Part shown: positions 1-12,500 of the stretch, in pieces | Layout of the letters: each line of letters begins with the position of its first letter | How positions within the stretch are numbered: the first letter of the stretch is position 1 | DNA from: Nocardia sp. CY41 | GTDB taxonomy: Bacteria; Actinomycetota; Actinomycetes; Mycobacteriales; Mycobacteriaceae | Length of the DNA: 64,000 nt | Assembly (NCBI RefSeq): GCF_009829325.1 | Contig: NZ_VUOS01000009.1 | Coordinates: forward strand, 124,001 to 188,000 | Direction: 5' to 3' | The notes under the pieces: model-generated | The model's database searches: none | The model's input: the letters and a program-made list of their open reading frames with translations, nothing else | What the model was told of the DNA's origin: nothing | Program-made: the position numbers and the translations under genes

Positions 1-25
1 CCACGCGCCGAACCGGCCACCACGC

Positions 26-631
26 ATGGAGACCGGCAACGCCGCACTCGACCGAGCGCTGCGGTCGGAGCGGATGCTCGCCGAGGCGGCGCGACTGTTC
101 AGCACCCGCGGCTACGCCGCCGTGGGCATCGAAGACATCGGTGCGGCCGTCGGCGTGACCGGACCCGCGCTCTATCACCACTTCTCGAGCAAGGCGGATT
201 TGCTGGACCAGATCGTCCGGCGCCAGGACGAGTGGCTGCGACTGCTGCTCGCCCGGGCCATCGCCGAGGGTCGTAGCGCCGAGGAGTCCATGCGCTCGCT
301 CATGCGCAGCTTCGCCCAGCTGGGCGTCGACGAACCCGATCTCTTGGCGATCACCGTCAGCGAGATCCGGCATCTGCCGGGCGACGGGGTGCAGCGCTAC
401 CGACGGGTGCGCCTCGACGGCATCGCCCAGTGGGCCCGCATGCTGCAGGCCGTGCGGCCGGACCTGTCCGCGCCGAGCGCGCGGGTGCTCAGCCGGGCCG
501 TCACCACGGTGGTCATAGATGCCGTACGCAATCCCCGCTTCCGGCGGCGTGCCGAGCTCGTCGAGATTCTCGTGGCCATCGGGGAGGGAATCGGAACCGC
601 CGGAATCCACGGCCGAGTCGGCGCGCAGTGA
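26..631 (+). CDS. TetR/AcrR-family transcriptional regulator
   Basis: A 201-residue TetR-type repressor. The N-terminal helix-turn-helix is visible at about residues 20-60 (FSTRGYAAVGIEDIGAAVGV followed by ALYHHFSSKADLL), and the rest is the helical ligand-binding domain, normal length for the family. It lies 216 bp upstream of, and in the same direction as, a FadE5-like acyl-CoA dehydrogenase gene, so control of fatty-acid breakdown is a reasonable guess (inference). The gap between them carries a repeated 17-bp motif that could be its operator. No clear ribosome binding site is seen before the ATG, and only 25 bases of upstream sequence are in the window, so an earlier start cannot be excluded. 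Confidence 0.85.
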   Translation: METGNAALDRALRSERMLAEAARLFSTRGYAAVGIEDIGAAVGVTGPALYHHFSSKADLLDQIVRRQDEWLRLLLARAIAEGRSAEESMRSLMRSFAQLGVDEPDLLAITVSEIRHLPGDGVQRYRRVRLDGIAQWARMLQAVRPDLSAPSARVLSRAVTTVVIDAVRNPRFRRRAELVEILVAIGEGIGTAGIHGRVGAQ

Positions 632-847
632 TTTGTACCACTTAGTGGCTATTAACTTATTCGCGCCGAATATGCGCTAGCAGCGGATTGAATGCCACCA
701 CCCAACTCGCACTTTACTTAGCGGTCATTAACATCAGATTGATTTCGAGTTGTCGGTGCCGCACAGTGTGCCGTGGGTGATCACCTGAAGGTGCGCCCGC
801 CGATTCCCTCGCCGGTACACCGGCCGTTTCTCGAAAGGCATTGGCCC
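632..847. promoter_or_regulatory. AT-rich regulatory gap with 17-bp direct repeat
   Basis: This gap is markedly AT-richer than the flanking genes. It holds two copies of a 17-bp motif: ACTTAGTGGCTATTAAC at 640-656 and ACTTAGCGGTCATTAAC at 716-732, identical at 14 of 17 positions and 76 bp apart. Each copy is a weak dyad around TTA...TAA. Such a pair is what one expects for a repressor that controls fadE5 and perhaps itself; the adjacent TetR gene is the obvious candidate. The repeat is seen directly; the binding protein is inferred. Confidence 0.5.
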
Positions 848-2683
848 GTGAGCCATTACAAGAGCAACGTGCGCGACCTCGAATTCAACCTCTTCGAGGT
901 GTACGGACTCGACGACATCCTGCGGACCGGAGCGTTCGGGGATCTGGACGGAGAAACCGTGCGATCGATGCTGGCGGAGGCGGCGCGCCTGGCCGAGGGA
1001 CCGGTCGCCGAACCGTACGCCGAAACCGACCGCACCCCGCCCGTTTTCGATCCGGCCACGCACTCCGTCAGCCTGCCCGAGCCGTTCAAGAAGGCGGTGC
1101 GCGCCTGGTACGACGCCGACTGGTGGCGCGTCGGCAAGTCGGAGGCGGTCGGCGGGGTGCCCGCTCCCTCGATGCTCAGCTGGGCCATCAGTGAATTCGT
1201 GCTGGGGGCGCAGCCCGCGGCCTACATGTACCTGACCGGGCCGACGATGGCCCACATCATGCACGGCGTCGGCACCGAGCAGCAGCAGCGCTGGGCGCAG
1301 TTCATCACCGAGCGCAACTGGGGGGCCACGATGGTGCTGACCGAGCCCGACGCCGGTTCCGACGTGGGCGCCGGGCGCACCAAGGCGATCGAGCAGGAAG
1401 ACGGCTCCTGGCACATCGAGGGCGTCAAGCGGTTCATCACCTCCGCCGACTCCGACGACCTGTTCCCGAACATCATGCACCTGGTCCTGGCCCGCCCCGA
1501 GGGCGCGGGACCGGGCACCAAGGGCCTGTCGCTGTTCTTCGTGCCGAAGTTCCACTTCGACCACGAGACCGGTGAGCTGGGCGAGCGCAACGGCGTCTTC
1601 GTCACCAACGTCGAGCACAAGATGGGTCTGAAGGCGTCCGCCACCTGTGAGGTCACCTTCGGCGGCCACGGCATCCCGGCCAAGGGCTGGCTGGTCGGCG
1701 AGGTGCACAACGGCATCGCGCAGATGTTCCAGGTCATCGAGGAAGCCCGCATGATGGTCGGCACCAAGGCCATCGCCACCTTGTCCACGGGGTACCTCAA
1801 CGCCCTCGAATACGCGAAGAACCGCGTGCAAGGCAGCGATCTGACCCGGATGGCCGACAAGACCGCGCCGAAGGTGACCATCACCCGGCACGCCGACGTG
1901 CGCCGGTCGCTGATGATGCAGAAGGCATACACCGAAGGCCTGCGCGCTGTCTATCTCTACACCGCCGGGCACCAGAACGATGTGGTGGCACAGCACATCT
2001 CGGGCGCGGACGCGGAGCTGGCCGCGCGGGTCAACGACCTGCTGCTGCCGATCGTCAAGGGTGTCGGCTCCGAGCGGGCCTACCAGTACCTGACCGAGTC
2101 GCTGCAGACCCTGGGCGGTTCCGGCTTCCTGCAGGACTACCCGATCGAGCAGTACATCCGCGACGCGAAGATCGACTCGCTCTACGAGGGCACCACCGCC
2201 ATCCAGGCGCAGGACTTCTTCTTCCGCAAGATCGCCCGCGACCGCGGCGTCGCCCTGGCCCACCTCGCGAGCCGGATCCGGGACACGGCTCACTCTTCCA
2301 CGGGCAACGGCCGGCTCAAGGCCGAGAAGGTTCTGCTCGCCACCGCGCTGGAGGACGTCCAGGACATGGCGGGTCGGTTCACCCAGCATCTGCTCGCCGC
2401 CCAGCAGCAACCCACCGAGTTGTACAAGATCGGACTGAACTCCGTCCGGTTCCTGCTCGCCGTCGGCGACCTCCTCGTCGCCTGGCGGCTGATCGTCGCC
2501 GCCGAAATCGCCATCGCCGCATTGGATGCCGATCCCGCCGACCAGGACCGCGCCTTCTACCAGGGAAAGATCGCCGTGGCATCGTTCTTCGCCAAGACGG
2601 TCCTGCCGCACCTCAGCGCGGAGTGGTCGGTGATCTCCGATGTCGACATCAGCGTGATGGATCTCGACGAAGCCGCGTTCTGA
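848..2683 (+). CDS. fadE5: FadE5-like acyl-CoA dehydrogenase
   Basis: FAD-dependent acyl-CoA dehydrogenase for the first step of beta-oxidation (acyl-CoA to trans-2-enoyl-CoA). From the GTG at 848 the protein is 611 residues and begins [18 protein letters not shown], which matches the N-terminus and length I know for mycobacterial FadE5. Family motifs are clear: [15 protein letters not shown] (flavin/substrate region), [39 protein letters not shown], the C-terminal [21 protein letters not shown] and [23 protein letters not shown] sequence about nine bases upstream supports this GTG rather than the in-frame start at 773. Preceded by a TetR gene and followed by a strong hairpin. The assignment to the FadE5 branch is confident; substrate chain length is not visible. 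Confidence 0.92.
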   Translation: MSHYKSNVRDLEFNLFEVYGLDDILRTGAFGDLDGETVRSMLAEAARLAEGPVAEPYAETDRTPPVFDPATHSVSLPEPFKKAVRAWYDADWWRVGKSEAVGGVPAPSMLSWAISEFVLGAQPAAYMYLTGPTMAHIMHGVGTEQQQRWAQFITERNWGATMVLTEPDAGSDVGAGRTKAIEQEDGSWHIEGVKRFITSADSDDLFPNIMHLVLARPEGAGPGTKGLSLFFVPKFHFDHETGELGERNGVFVTNVEHKMGLKASATCEVTFGGHGIPAKGWLVGEVHNGIAQMFQVIEEARMMVGTKAIATLSTGYLNALEYAKNRVQGSDLTRMADKTAPKVTITRHADVRRSLMMQKAYTEGLRAVYLYTAGHQNDVVAQHISGADAELAARVNDLLLPIVKGVGSERAYQYLTESLQTLGGSGFLQDYPIEQYIRDAKIDSLYEGTTAIQAQDFFFRKIARDRGVALAHLASRIRDTAHSSTGNGRLKAEKVLLATALEDVQDMAGRFTQHLLAAQQQPTELYKIGLNSVRFLLAVGDLLVAWRLIVAAEIAIAALDADPADQDRAFYQGKIAVASFFAKTVLPHLSAEWSVISDVDISVMDLDEAAF

Positions 2684-2727
2684 CCGGACGGATATACGCG
2701 GAGAGCGACGCCACGACCGGAAGCAAT

Positions 2728-2773
2728 CCGGCACGGGAACAGCCTCGACTCCTCGGGGCTGGTCCCGTGCCGG
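2728..2773. terminator. Bidirectional hairpin terminator after fadE5
   Basis: A 17-bp stem with one mismatch: CCGGCACGGGAACAGCC at 2728-2744 pairs with GGCTGGTCCCGTGCCGG at 2757-2773 around a 12-nt loop. It starts 45 bp after the fadE5 stop and also lies just past the end of the convergent methyltransferase gene, so it can serve both. There is no T-run, which is usual in high-GC actinobacteria. Confidence 0.75.
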
Positions 2774-2792
2774 GATGAAATGTCGCACGGAT

Positions 2793-2813
2793 GGAGACCG
2801 TCAGACGGTCTCC
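2793..2813 (-). terminator. Hairpin overlapping the methyltransferase stop codon
   Basis: A perfect 9-bp stem, GGAGACCGT (2793-2801) against ACGGTCTCC (2805-2813), with a 3-nt loop. It overlaps the stop codon of the minus-strand methyltransferase gene and would terminate the NRPS-methyltransferase transcript together with the larger hairpin next to it. Confidence 0.6.
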
Positions 2814-3595
2814 GGCCGCACGGCGTAGATCTCGTGCAGTTCGGTCCCCGTCAGGCTCGGGTCCTGGCGGGTTCGCGCGAGCAGGCCGTGCCTGCGCAGC
2901 AACGCACAGCACTGCGCCAAACGATCCTCCCGGTCGTGCACCTCCGCGACCACGGCGCGAATCCGCGGCCAGTCCGTGTCGGCCACCCCGAGCAGCACGT
3001 CCAGCTCCGCTCGCTCGACATCGACCTTCAGCAAGCCGACCTCGGCGGTCGGACCGTGCTCGCGCAGGATCGCCGAGACGGTAGTGACCTCGACGTCCAT
3101 GCGCTCACCCTCGTGCAGCCCAGCGGTGATGAGCGCGATCGCCTCGTCGTCGAGACCGCTGTTGCGCAGATAGATCTCGGTGGCTTCGTCGTCCGCCGCG
3201 CGGTCGGCATAGAGCCCGGAATTCGCCGAGGCTCGCGGATACCAGGTGAACGGCGCACTGCCGGGCGCGGTGCCGACCGCGACCTGCAGCGCCACCCCGT
3301 CCGGCACGTGCACGCCCATGTTGCGCTGTAGACAGTCGAAGGTCGCCGGGGCCGGCTCGGCGGCGATCACTCGCACCCCGGGGCAGGTGTCGGCGAACAT
3401 CATCGCGCTCAGCCCGATGTTCGCGCCGATATCGAGTGCGATGTCCCCCGGTCGCAAGAGCGCGGCGGCTAGCCGGTAGAAACCGTCGGTCGACATCTCG
3501 CCCCACAACATCCGCGCCTCGGCCGGACTGGTGCAGGCGACCGTCCTGCCGTCCTCGAGCCGGAGTTGCTGGAGTTGATCGAGAGTCTTCAGCAT
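2801..3595 (-). CDS. FkbM-family methyltransferase coupled to the NRPS
   Basis: A 264-residue SAM-dependent methyltransferase of the FkbM family. The SAM-binding motif DIGANIGLS lies at about residues 55-63, an acidic EPAP follows, and KVDVERAELDVL corresponds to the family's KIDVEGAE motif. FkbM enzymes methylate hydroxyls in polyketides, peptides and glycans. The chosen ATG at 3595 overlaps the end of the preceding NRPS gene in the sequence ATGCTGA (7-nt overlap), which points to translational coupling and to a tailoring role on the NRPS product; an in-frame upstream extension to 3715 would run far into the NRPS and has no family-like sequence. The acceptor hydroxyl is unknown; the threonine-like last residue is one possibility (inference). 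Confidence 0.85.
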   Translation of the reverse strand: MLKTLDQLQQLRLEDGRTVACTSPAEARMLWGEMSTDGFYRLAAALLRPGDIALDIGANIGLSAMMFADTCPGVRVIAAEPAPATFDCLQRNMGVHVPDGVALQVAVGTAPGSAPFTWYPRASANSGLYADRAADDEATEIYLRNSGLDDEAIALITAGLHEGERMDVEVTTVSAILREHGPTAEVGLLKVDVERAELDVLLGVADTDWPRIRAVVAEVHDREDRLAQCCALLRRHGLLARTRQDPSLTGTELHEIYAVRPETV

Positions 3596-6500
3596 TCGTT
3601 CAAGAACCTTTCGAGGATCGGGCCGATGACGGCCAATGCGTGCGGGTTGGTCAATTCGAGATGCCGTGCGTCGACGACCGTGTTGTGCAGGTCGCCGGTG
3701 ATGAAGGGCCGCCACGTCCGCACCACGGCGTCGCGGTCAGCGCGGTCTTTCCCCGCGGTGAAGAAGACCAGGTCGCCGTCGAAGACGCCCGGCCGGTACT
3801 CCTCGGCGATGGCGGTGGCGGTCTCGAAGCTCTCCATCACCCGGTCGACCTGTTCGGCGGTGAACATGCCGGTGGCGGTGACCTGCGCGCGAATCACCGC
3901 CCAGGCCTGTTCGTGGGTATCCGCGGTCACCTCCGCGCTCAGATCGAACAGCTCACGCCAGCCGCCGAGCAGATCGGCCATCAGTTCGCCCGGCGCGGGC
4001 TCGTCGGCGGTGGAGTTCATCGACGCGGCCAGCGCCTCGGAGTCGCCGACGGCGCTGTCCATCATCGCCAGCATGCCGACCCGCTGCCCCTCCCGCTGGA
4101 GCCGGACGGCTACGGCATGGGCGATCGCACCGCCCAGCGACCACCCGAGCAGGTGGTACGGGCCGCTGGGCTGCAGTCGGCGTATCTCGGCCACATAGCG
4201 TTCGGCGAGTTCGTCGACCGAATGCGCACCCGGTTCGCCCGCCACGACGTGGGGATCCTGCAAGCCGTAGACCGGCCGGTCCTTGTGCAGATGCTCGACC
4301 ACGCCACCGTAGAACCACGCCAGACCGCCCGCGGGGTGCACCGCGAACACCGCGGGCTTCGTGCCCTGCGCGCGCAGCGGCAGCAACACTTGCAGGCCCG
4401 AGCCGCCCGCCGCGCCGTCGGCCCTGGCCGCCAGCGCCCGCGGCGTCGCGTCGTCGAACATCCACGGCAGCTGGATGGTCACGCCGCGACCGCGCAACTC
4501 GGTCACCACCATCGTGGCCAGCAGCGAGTTGCCGCCGAGGTCGAAGAACCCGTCCGTGGCCCCGACGCGCCGGACACCCAGAACGTGCGCGTAGACGTCG
4601 CTGATCACTTTCTCCGTGTGGGTCCGTGGCGCCGCGAACGCGGCCGTCGATTCCTCGAACTCAGGCGCAGGCAATGCTTTTCGATCGAGCTTGCCGTTGA
4701 CCGTCAACGGCAGTGCGGGCAGCACCATGATCGCCGCGGGCACCATGTAGCTCGCCAGGACCTCGGCGGCGGTCTCGCGGACCTCGGCCGGATCGATCCG
4801 CTCGCCGCCGACGACGTAGCCGATCAGCTGGTCCACCCCGCGATCGTGCCGGTGCACCGCCGCCGCGGCCTGGGTAACCAGCGGGTGCCGCAGCAGCGCC
4901 GACTCCACCTCGCCGAGTTCGATGCGGAAACCGCGCAACTGCACCTGCGCATCGGCCCGGCCCGCGTACGCCAGCTCCAGCCCGCTCGCCGACCTCCGCC
5001 ACCGGCCCACGTCCCCGGATCGGTACAGCCGTGCGCCGTCGAGGTCGAACGGGTTGGCCACGAATCGGCTCGCGGTCAGTGCCTGCGCTCCCAGATACCC
5101 TCGCGAGAGCTGGTCACCGGCCACGTAGATCTCACCGGCGACGCCGATCGGCACCGGCCGCAAGCGGTCGTCGAGGACGTACACCCGCAATCCGGGGAGC
5201 GGAGCACCGATCCCGGCCGCCGCTGCCCGAGCCGGAGTGACCTCGGAGAACGTCACGTGCACGGTCGTCTCGGTGATGCCGTACATATTGACCAGCCGCG
5301 GCGATCCCGGCGCATGCGCGGCGAACCAGTCGTCCAACCGGGACGCGTCCAGCGCCTCGCCGCCGAAGACGACATAGCGAAGCGCGAGATCGCCCGCCGG
5401 GCATCCCGCGTCCCGGTAGCGGCGCTCGGCATCGGCGAAACCGTAGAAGGCCGAGGGTGTCTGGCTCAACACCGTCACGCCTTCGCGGGCCACGACCTCC
5501 ACGAAGCTCTCCGGCGACCGGGAGGTGTCGTAGTCGACCACGACCACCTTGCCGCCGGACAGCAACGCACCCCAGATCTCCCACACCGCGAAATCGAAGG
5601 CGTAGGAATGGAACATCGTCCACACGTCGTCGGGTCCGAGGTCGAAGCGCTCGGCCGCGTTGGTGAACAGGGTGACCGCTTCACGATGGCCGACCGTCAC
5701 GCCCTTGGGACGGCCCGTCGATCCCGACGTGTAGATCACGTAGGCGATGTTGCCCGGTCGCGCGCTGGAAACCACCGGATCCGAAGCGTCGTCGCAATCC
5801 TCGAGCAGCAGTACCGGCGCGGCGCAGTCCGGCACCGCCGCGGACATGCCCGCCGTGGTGAGCACCGCGGACGGACGCGCGTCGTCGAGCATGAAACGCA
5901 ACCGTTCCGGCGGATACGCCACATCCAGCGGCAGATATCCCGCCCCCGCGCGCACGACGCCGAGCAAGCCCACCACCAGGTCGGTCGAGCGCGGCAACGC
6001 CACGGCCACCAGCGATTCCGGTGCCACGCCGAGCTCGGTCAGCCGTGCCGCCACCGCGGCGGCGCGCCGATCCAGCTCCGCGTAGGTCAGCTGCGCCCGG
6101 CCGTCGGATACCGCGACCGCGTCCGGCCGTGCGGCGGCCTGAGTGGCGAACAGCTCGGCGAGGGTGGTCTCGGGTACCGCGACCCCCGCGTCACCGGCCG
6201 CGTCGAGCACCGCTCGACGCTCCCCCGCATCCACGAGGTCGATGTCGCCGACCGCGACCGCGGTGTCCGCGGTCACCTCCTCCAGAATCCGCACGTAGGC
6301 CTGCGCGAACCGGGTCATCGTCTCCTCGACGAAGAGATCGGTGGCGTAGGTCAGGCGTCCGCGGATGCCGTCCGGCTGCCCTTGGATACCCGACCGCTCG
6401 ACCAGGTTCAGGTTCAGGTCGGCCTGCGCCGGTTCGAATCCGTTCTCGACCGGCTCCACGATCAACCCGGGCAGTTCCAGCGCGGCCTTGCTCAGGTTCT

Positions 6501-9500
6501 GGACATCGAGCGTGACCTGGTACAGCGGCAGATGCGCGGTGGACCGCGGCGGGTTCAGCGCCTCCACCACTTGCTCGAACGGCACGTCGGCATGCGCGAA
6601 CGCGGCCAGGTCCGTTTCCCGGGTCGCCGCGAGCAGCTCGGCGAACGACTGGCGCGACGACACCCGCGACCGCAGCACGAGGGTGTTGACGAACATGCCG
6701 ATCAGATCGTCGAGTTCGCGCTCGCCGCGGCCGGCCACCGGGGTGCCCACCGCGACATCGCCGACCCCGGCCAGCCGCGAAAGCAGGATGGCCAGCGCGG
6801 CGTGCAGCACCATGAACACCGTCGCGTTCGCCGTGCGTGCGACCGCGCCGATCCGCTCCTGCAACGCGGCGGAGATCGCGAAGTCCACCGTGCGGCCGCG
6901 CATGGACGCCACCGGCGGGCGCGGCAGGTCGGTCGGCAATTCGAGCAGTTCGGGCAACCCGCCGAGGGTGTCCTTCCAGAAACGCAACTGCTGGGACAGG
7001 ACCGAGCCCGGGTCGTGCTCGTCGCCGAGCACGTCGCGCTGCCACAGGGTGTAGTCCGCGTACTGGACCGCGAGCGCGGGCCAGAGCGGCGGCGTGCCTT
7101 GCTTGCTCGCCTGGTAGGCCATCGCCACGTCCCGCGCGAGCGGCAGCATGGACTGCCCGTCGGCGCAGATGTGGTGCACGGCGATGACCAGGACGTGCTC
7201 GTCCTCGCCGAGCCGGAACAACTCCGCGCGCACCGGGGGCGCCTGGGTCACGTCGAAGCTCGCCGACACCGTGGCGAGCACACGCTCCATCAGCCGTTCC
7301 GTCTCGACCTCGACCGCGTCGAGTCCGGCCGGGACCTCCTCGACGGGCACCACGACCTGATGCGGCGTCCCGTCGGTCATCGGGAACTTGGTGCGCAGCG
7401 ACTCGTGCCGAGCGATGACCAGCGCGCACGCGCGTCGCAACGCATCGAGGTCGAGTTCGCCCTTCAGCCGGATCACCAACGGGATGTTGTAGGCGCCCAC
7501 AGCGGTGTCGAGCTGATTGAGGAACCACATCCGCTGCTGGGCCATCGACAGCGGGACGAGCGCGGGACGGGTGCGCGCTACCAGGGGCACCCGGACCGCC
7601 CGCTCGGAGGTGTCCAGCCGGGCGGCGAGCTCGGCGACCGTCGGCGCTTCGAACAGGTCGCGAACACCGACGCTCACCCCGAGCGCGGTGCTCAACTGGG
7701 CGGTCACCCGGGTCGCCGACAGCGAATTGCCGCCGAGGTCGAAGAAGCTGTCGGTGGCCCCGACCCGGTCGAGGTCCAGGACGTTTCCGAACACGTCCGC
7801 GACCTGCCGTTCGGTCTCCGTACGCGGAGCCGTCCAGGCCCGTACGGCCGTGAACTCCGGTGCGGGGAGGGCCAAGCGATCGAGCTTGCCGGTCCTGGTG
7901 AGCGGGAATTCGGGGAGCACCGTGCACACGTCGGGCACCATGTGCGCGGGCAGCCGCAGCCGCGCGGCGGTCCTGACCTCCTCCGGATCCAAGCCATCGG
8001 CGCCGACCAGATAGCCGGCGAGCCTGCCGATGCCGCGCTCATCCTTGCGCAGCACGACCACCGCGTGCTCCACCCCGGGTTGTGCGGCGAGCACCGCCTC
8101 GATCTCACCGAGCTCGATGCGCTGGCCGCGGATCTTGACCTGGAAATCGCTGCGGCCGAGGTATTCCACGGAGTGTTCCGGCGTCCAGCGAGCGAGGTCA
8201 CCGGTGCGGTACATGCGCGACCCCGGCGCGCCGAACGGGTTCGCCACGAACGCACCCGACGTCGCCACCGGCCGGTTGACGTATCCGCGGGCCAGTTGCA
8301 CACCGGCGAGATACAACTCGCCGACCACGCCCACCGGCACCGGTCGCAGCCACGCGTCCAGCACGACGGCCTCGACGCCGCTGATCGGACCACCGATCGT
8401 GACGGTCTCGCCGGGATGCAGCGGATCGCTGATGCCGGCCAGGATCGTCGTCTCGGTCGGACCGTATCCGTTCAGCAGCCGCCGGCCCGGCGACCACTGC
8501 GTCACGATCTCCGGCGTCACCGCCTCGCCACCGGCCATCAGCACCCGCAGCGAATCCAGGCCTTCCGGCGACATCGTCGACAGCACGCTCGGCGTCATGA
8601 ACGAGTGCGACACCCGCTGCGCGCGAATGAACTCCGCCAAGTCGGGCCCGCCGAACACCTCCGGCGGCGGCACCACGAGCACGGCGCCGTTGGTGTGGGC
8701 CAGCAGCAGCTCGAGCACCACCACGTCGAAACCGGGAGCGGACGCGTTCAGCACCCGCGAGCGGTTGTCCGCGCCGAAGCGTTCCCGTTGCACGGCAGCG
8801 AAGTTGGCCAAACCCTCGTGCGTGACGGCAACGCCCTTCGGCGTTCCGGTCGATCCCGAGGTGTACAGCACGTAGGCGGCGTCGCGAAAATGCGGCGTCC
8901 GCAACCGATCCCGGTCGGTCACCGCGGCCGAGGACCGCGCCTCGATCGCCTTGCCGATTTCCGGATCATCGAGCACCAGCCGCCGGACAGGGTCGGCAAC
9001 CAGCTCTCGCGACGCCGAAACCGTGACCGCGACCCGCACCTGGGAGTCGGCGACCATGTGCGCGACACGTTCCGCCGGGTTCCGCGGATCCACCGGCAGG
9101 AACGCGGCGCCGGTCTTGGCCACCGCCCACATGCCGACCACGAGATCCACCGACCGCGCCAACGCCAACGCCACCTGGTCGCCCGGGCCGACGCCCCAAT
9201 CGATCAGTCCGCGTGCGACACGGTTCGACCAGGCGTCCAACTCGGCGTACGACAGCGTGCGCTCAGCCGAAACCACCGCCGCCGCCGCCGGATCCACCGC
9301 GACACCGGACGCCAGCAACTCCGCCAGCACTCGGGGCGCTTCGGCCGGTCCGCCGGTGGCGGGTACCAGCGCACGGCGCTCTGCCGCGGTCAACAGGTCG
9401 AGCGCGCCCAGCCGCGCTCCCGGATCGGCCGTGACAGCGCGCAGCACTGTCTCCATCCGAGCGGCCAGACCGGCGGCCGTCCGGTCGTCCACGCGGGTCC

Positions 9501-12500
9501 GCTGGTAGCGGATCCGGACGTGCAGTCGGTCGGTCTGATGGGCCTGGACCGTGATCGGGTAGTGCGCGGCGTCGCTTCCGTCCGCGGCGACCACCCGCAT
9601 GCCGTCGATGTCCGCGTCGCCGAGGCCACTGCTGTCGACCGGGTAGGACTCGAAGACGACCAGCGTGTCGAACAGCGGGCCGGCGTCCGCCTCGGACAGG
9701 ATCCGGGGCAGTTCGACGTCGTGGTGATCGAGCAAACGGGTGTTGTCCGCCTGCAACCGCCACAGCGCGTCCGCCACGGTCGCGTCCCGCGGGACGTGCA
9801 CGGCCACCGGGATCGTGTTGATGAACAAGCCGATCATCGATTCCACACCCGGCAGGTCGGCGGGACGTCCCGAGACCGTGCTGCCGAACACGACGCGTTC
9901 GACGCCGAGCAGGTTGCCCAGGACCACCGCCCAGGCGAACTGCACGATCGTCGCCATGGTGACCGCTCGTGCCCGAGCGAATTCCACCAGCTCGGCGGTG
10001 ACGGCGCGATCCAGCTCGACCGCGAGGTCGACCGGGATGCCGACCGTGGTGTGCGTCCGCGTGTCGGCGACCATCGTGGGTTCGGTGAAGTCGCGCAGGG
10101 CGTCGCGCCACACCTCGAGACCGATGGACGGCTCGCGCCGATCCAGCCATTCCAGGTAGCCGCGGTAGGACGCCGCGGCGGGCAACAGTTCGGCGCGTGC
10201 GCTCACCGCGTACAGGCCGATCAGCTCGCGCCACAGCAACGGCAGCGACCAGCCGTCCAGCAACAGGTGGTGGGCCGTCAGCACCAGCCGGTAGTCCTGC
10301 GGTCCCACCTGGACGAACAGGAAACGCAGCAGCGGAGGATCGGCCGGATCGAACGGGACCGCGCGCTCGGCCGCGATCAGCTCCTCCGGCGTCGTCGTGC
10401 TGTCGCGCAGATCGACCCTCCGCCAGCGCACGACCGCGGCCGCGGGAATCACCTGCGCCGGAACGCCTTCGACGGTCCGGACGAACGCCGCGCGCAGGTT
10501 GGGGTGACGCTGCAGCAAGGCCGCCGCGGACCGCTCGAGCCGATCCTCGTCGAGCACACCGGCGAGGGCGAGGGTCGATTGCGCCGTGTAGACGTCGAGA
10601 TCACCCGCCGCGAGTTCGGCGTGGAACAGCAGACCCGCCTGCAGCGGCGCCAACGACCAGACATCCCCGAGGGCGCCGTATCGGTCCGCGAACGCGTCCA
10701 GGTCGGACTGCGTGACCGCGACGAGCGGCACGTCGGCGGGTGAGAAGCCCCAGTCCGCGTCGGCCCGGGCCGCCTCCGCGATGGCGGTCACCGCATCGAC
10801 CCACGCGTCGACGAGTTCGGTCACGTCGTCGTGCCCGAGCAACCGGGACGCGTATCCGACCTGTGCCGACAAGCGCGGACCGGCCTCGGTGTCCACGATG
10901 TTGACGTCGATGGTGAGGGCCGCGGCCGCGGGCATGTCCGGGTCGAAGGCGCCACGCCGGTCGAACGGCTCGTCGGTCGGAATCCACGCCAGCTCCGACA
11001 GTGCGGTGAGGTCGACGCCGACGCGGCCGAGATTGTTGAAACTGATCTGCGGCTCCGGCAGCGCGGCGAGCCGCTCGGCCGTGTCCGCGTGCAGATAGCG
11101 CAGCAGGCCATAGCCGATGCCCTTGTCCGGAATGCCGCGCAACTGCTCCTTGACGGCCTTCACCGCGGCACGCGGATCGTCCGTCTCGACGCCGTTCAGA
11201 TCGAGCGCCACCGGATAGGTGTTGGTGAACCACCCCACCGTGCGGGAGACATCCGCGCCCTCGGCGATCTGTTCCGCCCGGCCGTGTCCCTCCAGCAGGA
11301 CTTTGACACCCGCGTGCGCGACGCCGCGGCGGTGGCGCCAGCGGGTCGTCGCCACGGCCAGAGCGGCCAGCAGCGCGTCGTCCACGCTGCCGTGCGCGGC
11401 CTTCGGGACCACGTCGAGCAACGCGGACGTGACATCGGTGGGGAGGGATACCGTCAGATGCCGCACGGTCGACTGGACGTCGACGGCGGGATCCAGCACC
11501 GCGCTGCCGAGCAGCGGGTCGGGGGCCGTGCCCATCCGATGCCACAGTTCGAATTCTCCGGCGCGGGCCGCGGCGGCGTCGGCCACCGCGTGCGCCCACC
11601 GGCGCATGGATGTGCCCTGTGCGGGCAGTTCCACCGCGCGCCCCTGGGTGACCTGCTGCCATGCCGTCGCGAAGTCGGGGATCAGGATCCGCCACGACAC
11701 ACCGTCGACCGCCAGGTGATGAACGACCACGAGAGCGCGTGCTTCGGCCTCGACACCGGATTCCGGCAGCAGGCACACGACCTGCACCATCCGGCCCGCC
11801 GCCGGGTCGAGACGGTCGGAGGCCTCGGCCAACGCCGCTTCCGCCACCGCGGTGAACCCGTCGCTTCCCGGCTTCTCGTGTGCGCGGAAGGTGCGGGCGA
11901 ACACCACGTCCCCGGCGTCGGCGGCGCTGTCCGGCGGCACCTCCAACCACTGGTCGCGCAGCCGCGCACGCAGCATGTCGTGCTGCCGGAGCACCGCTTG
12001 CACAGTCACGGTGACGTCCTCGACCCGCGCCTCGCGCGGCAAGCGCACCAGCATCGATTGAGCGAACCGAGGTGCGGCGCCGAGGCGTTCGGTGAACCAG
12101 GCGACGACCGGAGTGAACGGGACCCGGCCTACGCCACCACCCGGCAACTCCGCGAGCGAGACCCGTTCGGCGGCCGCGGCGACCCGCGCCAGGCCCCGGA
12201 CGGTCTTGTGCTCGAAGATGTCGCGCGCCGTCACGACCACGCCGGCCGACTTCAGCCGGGAAGCCAGCTGGATCGACAGGATGGAATCGCCACCGAGGGA
12301 GAAGAAAGAGGTGGTGACACCGACCGACTCGATGCCGAGCACGTCCGCGAACGCGGCCGCGACGGTCCGCTCCAGCTCTGTCGCCGCCGTCTGCCCGTCG
12401 TCGTCGGTGACTCGGAACACGGGTTCGGGCAACGCTTTCCGATCCACTTTGCCGGTCGAGGTGATCGGCATGCGGTCGAGCACGGTGACGACCGACGGCA

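Noticed and set aside
734..2788. A 684-codon minus-strand open frame opposite fadE5
   Set aside because: The fadE5-like protein on the other strand matches its family along its full length; the antisense frame has no recognisable content.
3436..10743. A 2435-codon open frame on the plus strand
   Set aside because: It lies wholly antisense to the large NRPS gene; its Arg/Gly/His-rich translation shows no domain and comes from the third-position GC bias of the real gene.
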